Shown here piece after piece: positions 53,814-60,543 of a stretch of DNA of 64,000 nucleotides (position 1 is the stretch's first letter; each line of letters opens with the position of its first letter). Below the pieces are notes generated by a model. The model ran no database searches. It was not told the origin of the DNA and saw only the letters and a list, made by a program, of their open reading frames with translations. The position numbers and the translations under genes are program-made. The stretch covers positions 2,108,001-2,172,000 of the forward strand of contig NZ_CP063056.1 of assembly GCF_015356115.1 (NCBI RefSeq), in the 5' to 3' direction. Source of the DNA: Rodentibacter haemolyticus. GTDB lineage: Bacteria; Pseudomonadota; Gammaproteobacteria; Enterobacterales; Pasteurellaceae.

Positions 53814-55169
53814 ATGAAAACAACTGAAAATCAGACCGCACTTTTAAAAACACAAGAACAAGAGTTGCGTCAGGCTGTAAGTTTTGCAATTGATACGGCA
53901 AAAAAAGCCGGTGCGACGGCGGAAGTCGGGGTTACGAAATCGAGTGGTTTATCCGTTTCAATACGTTTGCAAGAAATGGAAAATGTCGAATTTACCAATG
54001 ACGGTGCGTTAGGTATTTCTGTTTATTTAGGGCAACAAAAAGGTAATGCCTCCACTTCGGATTTAAGTGAAAAGGCAATTAAAAATGCGGTTGAAGCCGC
54101 CTTGGCAATAGCAAAATATACCTCTCCCGATGATTGTGCGGGGTTAGCCGAAAAAGAATTAATGGCGTTTGAAGCGCCGGATCTTGAACTTTATCACGCT
54201 GCCGATATAGATGTTGAAAATGCCACAAAATTAGCATTGGAGGCGGAAAAGGCGGCGTTAGATTTTGACCCGCATATCGTCAATAGCAATGGCGCAAGTT
54301 TCAACGCTCATACCGGTGTGCGGGTGTATGGCAATAGTCACGGAATGTTACAGAGCTATTTATCAAGCCGTTATTCTTTATCTTGTTCTGTCATCGGCGG
54401 GGTAGAAGAGGCGTTAGAAAATGACTACGAATATACGGTTTCGCGTGAATTTGATAAATTGTCTTCTGCCAAATGGGTGGGAGAGCATTGTGCGGAAAAA
54501 GTGATTGGCCGCTTGAATCCGCAAAAATTAACGACACGCGAAGTGCCGGTAATTTTCTTAAATGACGTGGCAACGGGTATTATTTCACATTTTGCCGCAG
54601 CGATTAGCGGTGGTAGTTTATACCGAAAATCAAGTTTTTTACTTGATTACTTAGGCAAACAGGTTTTGCCGGAATGGTTCAATATTAGCGAACGTCCACA
54701 TTTATTACGCCGTTTAGCTTCAACGCCTTTTGACAGCGAAGGCGTGCGTACGCAAAACTTGGAAATTGTGCAAGACGGCGTATTACAAACCTATTTATTG
54801 ACTCATTACAGCGGCAAAAAAATGGGGATGCAAAGTACCGGTCATGCGGGAGGGATTCATAACTGGCTGGTTAAGCCTAATTTAACCGGCGGATTGACCG
54901 CACTTTTACGTGAGATGGGTACCGGTTTATTGGTGACGGATGTCATGGGACAAGGCGTGAATCTTGTTACCGGCGATTATTCCCGCGGCGCATCCGGTTT
55001 TTGGGTGGAAAACGGTGAAATTCAGTACCCGGTGGCGGAAATCACGATTGCGGGACAGCTTCCTCATATGTTGAAAAATATGGTTGCCGTTGCCGATGAT
55101 GTTGAACATCGTTCCAATATTCAAACCGGCTCAATTCTATTGGATAAAATGAAAGTTTCGGGTAATTAA
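53814..55169 (+). CDS. pmbA: Metalloprotease subunit PmbA/TldE
   Basis: A 451-residue TldE-type protein that works with TldD to degrade peptides (microcin B17 maturation, CcdA turnover in E. coli). The C-terminal LREMGTGLLVTDVMGQGVNL and DYSRGASGFWVENGEIQYPV are characteristic. The HExxxH metal motif is absent, as expected of TldE, which lies beside the catalytic TldD. ATG 53814 is preceded by AGGAAT. Uptake signals at about 53836 and 54897. Confidence 0.94.
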   Translation: MKTTENQTALLKTQEQELRQAVSFAIDTAKKAGATAEVGVTKSSGLSVSIRLQEMENVEFTNDGALGISVYLGQQKGNASTSDLSEKAIKNAVEAALAIAKYTSPDDCAGLAEKELMAFEAPDLELYHAADIDVENATKLALEAEKAALDFDPHIVNSNGASFNAHTGVRVYGNSHGMLQSYLSSRYSLSCSVIGGVEEALENDYEYTVSREFDKLSSAKWVGEHCAEKVIGRLNPQKLTTREVPVIFLNDVATGIISHFAAAISGGSLYRKSSFLLDYLGKQVLPEWFNISERPHLLRRLASTPFDSEGVRTQNLEIVQDGVLQTYLLTHYSGKKMGMQSTGHAGGIHNWLVKPNLTGGLTALLREMGTGLLVTDVMGQGVNLVTGDYSRGASGFWVENGEIQYPVAEITIAGQLPHMLKNMVAVADDVEHRSNIQTGSILLDKMKVSGN

Positions 55170-55178
55170 GTTTGTAAT

Positions 55179-55221
55179 TGATAATAATTCTTATTGACAA
55201 TGAGTTTAATTCTGATAGGAT
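55179..55221 (+). promoter_or_regulatory. Fur operator and promoter of a small RNA
   Basis: TGATAATAATTCTTATTGA (55179-55197) is identical to the fbpA operator. It runs into a perfect -35 TTGACA at 55194-55199. The -10 TAGGAT is at 55216-55221 with 16-bp spacing. Operator and -35 overlap, so bound Fur would block RNA polymerase. Confidence 0.85.
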
Positions 55222-55227
55222 ACGCAC

Positions 55228-55328
55228 ATCTGTTTAGCAGCGATTGCAGGTTGCTCCAACAGGTAGAGTAGAAAGTAAATTCGTTAGGGCTAAAAGGCTG
55301 AAGGTTTCAACTTCAGCCTTTTTTTTGT
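55228..55328 (+). ncRNA. Predicted Fur-repressed small RNA (HrrF/RyhB-like in regulation)
   Basis: About 100 nt from the expected start near 55228 to the T-run of a strong terminator. There is no open reading frame with a ribosome binding site. The body is followed by an 11-bp perfect hairpin (55293-55303 with 55311-55321) and eight Ts, a good Hfq-type 3' end. A Fur-controlled sRNA, HrrF, is described in H. influenzae; this could be its counterpart, but I cannot compare the sequences. The likely role is to turn off iron-using proteins under iron limitation. Confidence 0.8.
55293..55328 (+). terminator. sRNA terminator
   Basis: aaaggctgaag and cttcagccttt form a perfect 11-bp stem with a 7-base loop, followed by eight Ts. 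No protein gene ends here, so it must serve the short transcript started at 55228. Confidence 0.92.
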
Positions 55329-55372
55329 AGAATAGCGCACGTTATTATCCTCATTGTCGAAAAGGAAACAAA

Positions 55373-55912
55373 ATGAAAAAACATCATGTTGATGTACTCA
55401 TCTCTGAAACCGATGTGGTGTCCCGGATTGAAGCATTAGGGAACGAAATTACGGATTTTTATAAAGCCAAGCAAGTGGATAAACTTATTGTCGTCGGTTT
55501 GTTGCGCGGTTCGTTTATGTTTATGGCGGATTTAGTGCGTAAGTTAAATCTTCCGGTAGAAGTTGAATTTATGACTACCGCAAGTTACGGTAGCGGTATG
55601 ACGACAAATCACGATGTGAAAATAACAAAAGATTTAGATGGCGACATTCGTGGCGAACACGTACTTATCGTTGAGGATATTATTGACACCGGTTATACCC
55701 TTGAAAAAGTACGTGAGATTTTAAAATTGCGCGAACCGGCAAGTTTGGCTATTTGCGCTTTACTTGATAAGCCGTCGCGTCGTGAAGTTAGCGTACCCGT
55801 GGAATGGGTGGGATTTAAAATTCCTGATGAGTTTGTTGTGGGCTACGGTATTGATTACGCTCAACGCCATCGTAATTTAGGTTATATCGGGAAAGTGGTT
55901 TTAGAAGAGTAA
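55373..55912 (+). CDS. hpt: Hypoxanthine phosphoribosyltransferase
   Basis: Purine salvage: converts hypoxanthine (and guanine) plus PRPP to IMP/GMP. The 179-residue protein has the PRPP-binding VEDIIDTGYTL at about residues 100-110 and LLRGSFMFMADLVRKL near 42, with a Tyr-rich FVVGYGIDYAQRHRNL end typical of Hpt. It is monocistronic, downstream of the sRNA terminator. Confidence 0.94.
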   Translation: MKKHHVDVLISETDVVSRIEALGNEITDFYKAKQVDKLIVVGLLRGSFMFMADLVRKLNLPVEVEFMTTASYGSGMTTNHDVKITKDLDGDIRGEHVLIVEDIIDTGYTLEKVREILKLREPASLAICALLDKPSRREVSVPVEWVGFKIPDEFVVGYGIDYAQRHRNLGYIGKVVLEE

Positions 55913-56050
55913 ACCTAAATAGCAATACATAATTTGCATTAAAGTGTTACCAATTTATATCTATCTCAAAGCTATGTGAAAGACTGATAGTGTTTAATAA
56001 CTCTATAATTTATTTCTTCGAACAATGCGTATTTCTTTGGAAAAATCAAA

Positions 56051-56689
56051 ATGAATATCGCTGTTATTGCAGGGGAAAATCCTTCCCCATTTTGTACCGC
56101 ACTTTCTGCCCAATTTGATTATTTTGTCGGTGTAGATCGAGGGGCGCTGTTTTTATTGCAACAAAGCCTGCCGCTGAATATGGCGGTGGGGGATTTTGAC
56201 TCCGTAAGTGCGGTAGAATTTGAAGGTGTTTTGCAACAGGCTGAGAAACTCGTTCAGGCTCCTGAAGAGAAAAATGACACCGACTTAGAGCTTGCGATCA
56301 GTGCGATTTTCCATTGCTATCCCCAGGCAAAGGTACAAATTTTTGGTGCTTTGGGAGGGCGGCTTGATCATCAGATGAGTAATCTTTTCTTAGTGGCGAA
56401 TCCTGAAATCGCTCCCTTTATGTCGCAAATTGAGCTTATTGATTCACAAAACCATATTTTATTTCGCCCGGCTGGAAAACATCTTCTTTCGCCAATTTCT
56501 CAGATGCACTATATTGGTTTTATGCCAATGCAAGATGGTGCGTTAACGATTCGTTATGCGAAATATCCGCTCAATGAAAACAATTATTTTATAAAACCCT
56601 GTTACGGAAGTAACGAATTTATCAAGGACACAATTGAAATCGAATTAGAGAGCGGATATGTTTTAGTTATTTATAGCAAAGATCGATAA
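56051..56689 (+). CDS. thiN: Thiamine pyrophosphokinase
   Basis: Transfers pyrophosphate from ATP to thiamine, giving the cofactor TPP. The 212-residue protein has the diagnostic VGDFDSVS near residue 47, KNDTDLELAI near 75, and GALGGRLDHQMSNL near 99. A TATAAT box lies near 56003. An uptake signal begins directly after the stop (56690-56698). Confidence 0.92.
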   Translation: MNIAVIAGENPSPFCTALSAQFDYFVGVDRGALFLLQQSLPLNMAVGDFDSVSAVEFEGVLQQAEKLVQAPEEKNDTDLELAISAIFHCYPQAKVQIFGALGGRLDHQMSNLFLVANPEIAPFMSQIELIDSQNHILFRPAGKHLLSPISQMHYIGFMPMQDGALTIRYAKYPLNENNYFIKPCYGSNEFIKDTIEIELESGYVLVIYSKDR

Positions 56690-56704
56690 AAGTGCGGTCA
56701 TTTT

Positions 56705-57556
56705 TTATGCCGTTTTGCTTATTTGCGATCTGCTGCTATATCTAATTTGCTTGTATGTTAACGCTAAGATAAAAATACCCGCTTGTAATAGGATAATACA
56801 AGGACCGGTTGAGGCATCAATATGATAGCTAATTATTGTCCCTAGAATACTTGTTGTAACGGACACTGCGATGGCAATGAGTAACATTCGATCAAAGCGT
56901 TTACTTAGCGTATACGCGGTGATACCCGGTGAGATGAGCATTGCGACGACAAGAATAACCCCTACCACTTGCATTGCACTGATAATCGTCATCGCCAGCA
57001 AAATCAATAATCCGTAATGTAACACTTTAGGTGAAAGTCCGACAACTCGCGTATGGCTTGGATCAAAGCAGTAAAGTAAGAAATCTTTTCTTTTTAGTAT
57101 CACGATAGCGAAAATAACCGCGGAAATAAGCAAGGTTTGTATAACTTCACTGAGGCTAACGCCTAATAAATTACCAAATAAAATATGGGAAAGATGCTGA
57201 TCCGTTTCTATCTTGGTGAACATTACAATACCTAACGCAAACATTCCTGAGAAAACAATGCCCATGGCGGTATCTTCTTTTATTCGGCTATTTTCTTTTA
57301 AATAACCGACACCAAGTGAGCAAATTAACCCGGCGACAAATGCGCCGATCGTTAAAGGGATTCCTAATAGAAAGGCGACAACAATACCGGGAAGAACGGC
57401 ATGAGAGATCGCATCACCCATTAATGCCCAGCCTTTTAGAACTAAATAGCAAGATAAAATCGCACAAATAATGGCGACGATAAGTGCAGTTGCCAATGCG
57501 TTTTGCATAAAAGGATATTGGAAGGGTTCCGCAAACCAATTTAGTAAATTATTCAT
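56705..57556 (-). CDS. yfeD: Chelated metal ABC transporter, permease 2
   Basis: A 283-residue ABC-3 family permease with about eight helices for manganese/iron (possibly zinc) uptake. It includes GWALMGDAISHAVLPGIVVA near residue 43 and VVGVILVVAMLISPGITAYT near 195. The start is ATG 57556, overlapping the yfeC stop; the longer frame lies inside yfeC. It is paralogous to YfeC, and the pair probably forms a heterodimer. Confidence 0.92.
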   Translation of the reverse strand: MNNLLNWFAEPFQYPFMQNALATALIVAIICAILSCYLVLKGWALMGDAISHAVLPGIVVAFLLGIPLTIGAFVAGLICSLGVGYLKENSRIKEDTAMGIVFSGMFALGIVMFTKIETDQHLSHILFGNLLGVSLSEVIQTLLISAVIFAIVILKRKDFLLYCFDPSHTRVVGLSPKVLHYGLLILLAMTIISAMQVVGVILVVAMLISPGITAYTLSKRFDRMLLIAIAVSVTTSILGTIISYHIDASTGPCIILLQAGIFILALTYKQIRYSSRSQISKTA

Positions 57557-58406
57557 TCGTTTGCTCCTTTTTACGGGATAATTTTTGTGTAATAACACCG
57601 TATTTTGGTGAAAAGAAGAAAGCCATTAGGAAAAGTGCGGTTTGAAAACAGACAATAATTCCGCCTGTTGCACCATCCAAATAGTAGCTGAGATAAACCC
57701 CTAATACACTGGTCGTTATACCGAGTGAAACCGCAATGAGTACCAAGGTTTTAAAACGATCCGTTAATAAATAGGCGGTTGCCCCCGGTGTGATGACCAT
57801 TGCGATAACAAGAATTGCTCCTACGGTTTGTAACGCAGCAACCACGCAGGCACTCAATAAGGTAAAAAACAGCACTTTATAATAAAATGGTTGTAATCCT
57901 ACAGAAGCAGCATGGGTTTCATCAAAAAAGACTAATAATAAATCTTTCCAAAAACACAGCATGAATACTAAACAAATGAAAGTGATGATGCCCATCTGAA
58001 TAATATCTTCATCGGCAATACCTAAAATATTGCCTAAGATGATTTCTTGTACATTAATTGAAGTGGGATTTAAGGAAATAATCAGCAATCCTAAGGCAAA
58101 AAATGTGGTAAAAATAAAGCCGATAATCGCATCTTCTCGTAATTTTGAGATGGATTTTATCCAAAGTATAGAAAGGGCTGCTAAAATTCCGGAGAAAAAT
58201 GCACCTAAGGCGTAAGGTAAGGAAAACGAATAAGCAATCGCAACGCCGGGAACAACGGAATGAGAAAGTGCATCGCCTATGAGCGACCAACCTTTTAGCA
58301 TAAGATAAGAAGAGAGAAATGCACAAATTCCGCCGACAGCGGCACTGAGCAATAATGCTTTCAACATATAGTCATAACTGAAAGGCTCAAGTAATAATTC
58401 CATCAT
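57549..58406 (-). CDS. yfeC: Chelated metal ABC transporter, permease 1
   Basis: A 285-residue ABC-3 permease, with LKGWSLIGDALSHSVVPGVA near residue 40 and TVGAILVIAMVITPGATAYL near 190. Its start overlaps the yfeB stop, and it is coupled to yfeD. Uptake signal at about 57632. Confidence 0.92.
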   Translation of the reverse strand: MMELLLEPFSYDYMLKALLLSAAVGGICAFLSSYLMLKGWSLIGDALSHSVVPGVAIAYSFSLPYALGAFFSGILAALSILWIKSISKLREDAIIGFIFTTFFALGLLIISLNPTSINVQEIILGNILGIADEDIIQMGIITFICLVFMLCFWKDLLLVFFDETHAASVGLQPFYYKVLFFTLLSACVVAALQTVGAILVIAMVITPGATAYLLTDRFKTLVLIAVSLGITTSVLGVYLSYYLDGATGGIIVCFQTALFLMAFFFSPKYGVITQKLSRKKEQTNE

Positions 58407-59326
58407 AAGTTTTTATCCTGTTGTTCAGTATTTTTGCTATTATTTTCATTACAACAAGGTTTGATTGTTGGTGCAGGAGGATCATTCTTGGTTTGACCAT
58501 AGAACACTGCCGGTAATTCATCATCGGTTATGACGGTAACAGAGCGAGTATCTTCATCATCATGTAAATCACTGCTAAGTAGTTTGATATGGCGTAATAC
58601 GCCACCAAAGGCCAGCTCTAAATTTTGTTGGGTAAAAGTCGTTTTTGTTTCACCAACTGCGAGTACGGTACGATTAATCATGACAACTTGATCACAATAA
58701 TCGGGAATTGAACCCAAATTATGAGTTGAAACGAGGATCAAATGTCCTTCATTGCGTAATTCGGATAACAAATCCATAATTGCATTTTCAGTTTGAACAT
58801 CTACGCCGGTAAAAGGCTCATCCAACAAAATGATTTTACTTTGTTGTGCTAATGCTCTAGCAAGAAACACACGTTTTTTTTGACCGCCCGACAGTTCACC
58901 GATTTGTCGTTCTGCAAGATGTTCTATTGAAACCCTTTGCATTGCTTGTTGAACTTTCTGTTTATCCTCGGGTTTTGGTCTTCTTAAAAAATTCATATAG
59001 CCGTAGCGCCCCATCATCACTACGTCATAAACGGAAACGGGAAATTGCCAATCCACATCTTCGGTTTGCGGCACATAAGCAACCAAGTTCTGTTTTAGTG
59101 CTTGCTTAATTGGCAATCCACAAAGCTGAATATGACCATATTGAGGGGAAACCAGCCCCATCAAACTTTTAAATAAGGTAGATTTACCGCTACCGTTTAC
59201 GCCGACTAAGGCACAAGTCGTGCCACCTTGTAAATCAAAGGAAACATCATAAATTGCAGTATGTCCGTTGTTATAACGAACGCTAATATTGTCAACCTGT
59301 ATAGAAGTTTGTGGGGCTATGTTCAT
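58403..59326 (-). CDS. yfeB: Chelated metal ABC transporter, ATPase with Cys-bearing tail
   Basis: A 307-residue ATPase. Walker A is GVNGSGKST at residues 42-50, the signature is LSGGQKKRVFLARAL, and Walker B is IILLDEPFTGVD. After residue about 245 comes a polar tail with many acidic residues (HDDEDTR), a PCCNEN motif and an Asn/Gln/Lys-rich end that is not part of the ABC fold. It may bind metal or just be a linker. Its stop overlaps yfeC and its start overlaps the yfeA stop. Confidence 0.92.
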   Translation of the reverse strand: MNIAPQTSIQVDNISVRYNNGHTAIYDVSFDLQGGTTCALVGVNGSGKSTLFKSLMGLVSPQYGHIQLCGLPIKQALKQNLVAYVPQTEDVDWQFPVSVYDVVMMGRYGYMNFLRRPKPEDKQKVQQAMQRVSIEHLAERQIGELSGGQKKRVFLARALAQQSKIILLDEPFTGVDVQTENAIMDLLSELRNEGHLILVSTHNLGSIPDYCDQVVMINRTVLAVGETKTTFTQQNLELAFGGVLRHIKLLSSDLHDDEDTRSVTVITDDELPAVFYGQTKNDPPAPTIKPCCNENNSKNTEQQDKNL

Positions 59327-60207
59327 TATTTTTCAAATCCTTTTGCAATAGTTGAAACAGTGGTGTTGAGTAAATCAATGTATGTCGGAACCGGTCCTTT
59401 TGCCGTAGAGAGGGAATCAACGTAAAGCACACCACCATATTTTGCACCGCTTTCTTTCGCTACTTGTTGCGCCGGTTTTGGAGAGATCGTGCTTTCACTG
59501 AATACTACGGGAATTTTGTGTTCACGAACTAAATTAATCATATTACGAACCTGTTGCGGTGTTCCTTGTTGTTCTGCATTGATCGGCCATAAATAGACTT
59601 CTTTAAAGCCATAATCTTTCGCCAAATAACTGAATGCACCTTCACTTGTTGCCAACCAGCGTTGATTTTCAGGAATTTTAGATAATTTTTCCCGTAAAGG
59701 CTGATCCAATGCTTTGATTTTTTTGATATAAGCAGCCGCGTTTTGATTATAGATATCGGCATTTTGCGGATCATATTTGATTAATGCCTGTTTGATGTTT
59801 TCAACATAAATCAGCGCATTAGACGGGGACATCCAAGCATGCGGATTAGGTAATCCTTGGTAAGGGCCTTCAAAAATAGACATTGGTTGGATATTTTCGG
59901 TAACGACAACGGAAGGGGTATTTTTATCGAGATTTTGGAAGAAACGCTCAAACCAACGTTCAAGATTCAGTCCATTCCACAAAATTAAATCTGCCGATTG
60001 TGCTTTTACAATATCTTTCGGCGTTGGTTCGTAATCGTGAATCTCCGCCCCGGGCTTTGTGATGGATTCCACTATTGCTGCTTCTCCGGCAACATTTTGT
60101 GCAATATCCTGAATAATCGTAAAAGTGGTAATGACTTTAAATTTAGCATAACTTGGTAAACTAAATAGTGAACCTAAAACTAGGCAAACTGAAAAAATTA
60201 AACGCAT
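59326..60207 (-). CDS. yfeA: Periplasmic metal-binding protein
   Basis: A 293-residue cluster A-I binding protein for Mn2+/Fe2+ (or Zn2+). A signal peptide ends at SYAK (about residue 22). Metal ligands are predicted in AEIHDYEP (His), LPNPHAWMSP (His), VFSESTISP (Glu) and LYVDSL (Asp); the mixed His-His-Glu-Asp set favours Mn/Fe over zinc. It is the first gene of yfeABCD, with a Fur-like site upstream at 60270. Confidence 0.93.
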   Translation of the reverse strand: MRLIFSVCLVLGSLFSLPSYAKFKVITTFTIIQDIAQNVAGEAAIVESITKPGAEIHDYEPTPKDIVKAQSADLILWNGLNLERWFERFFQNLDKNTPSVVVTENIQPMSIFEGPYQGLPNPHAWMSPSNALIYVENIKQALIKYDPQNADIYNQNAAAYIKKIKALDQPLREKLSKIPENQRWLATSEGAFSYLAKDYGFKEVYLWPINAEQQGTPQQVRNMINLVREHKIPVVFSESTISPKPAQQVAKESGAKYGGVLYVDSLSTAKGPVPTYIDLLNTTVSTIAKGFEK

Positions 60208-60269
60208 TTAATGTTCTCCTTTTTTAATTAATGCGACAAGATTATAAAATAAAAAAACACACCTGTAAA

Positions 60270-60284
60270 TGCAAATGATTATCA
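60270..60284 (-). promoter_or_regulatory. Fur-like site upstream of yfeABCD
   Basis: On the minus strand TGATAATCATTTGCA matches the 7-1-7 Fur pattern with one perfect half (TGATAAT) and a 5-of-7 second half, 63 bp before yfeA. Confidence 0.6.
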
Positions 60285-60326
60285 AAATGTGATTTTTGAC
60301 ATTGTCCATAAAAGTGCGGTTAGAAA

Positions 60327-60495
60327 TATTATTATGTAGCAGTTACATAAATCACTGTAAGCTGTGTCAGGCGAAGCCGTAACGCACCGTTTCATTATTA
60401 AATCTTGTTATTGAGGCGTTATTGCTTCGCCTAACGACAGCCTATCCCAAGAAATATCGGAGATAAAATTCTCTTTGCTACTGATACATAACACC
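60327..60495. repeat. Repeat family A, full copy (A6)
   Basis: About 169 bp, with left end ATTATGTAGCAGTTAC, interior GGCGAAGCCGTAACGCACCG and its inverted partner, the block ATCGGAGATAAAATTCTCTT, and right end CTGATACATAACACCG. It occupies most of the 336-bp gap between yfeA and pqqL; the rest holds the Fur-like site and uptake signals near 60310 and 60518. Confidence 0.8.
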
Positions 60496-60543
60496 GAAAA
60501 AATATCGGTGTTTTTAACCGCACTTATCTGATTTCGGTCAATT

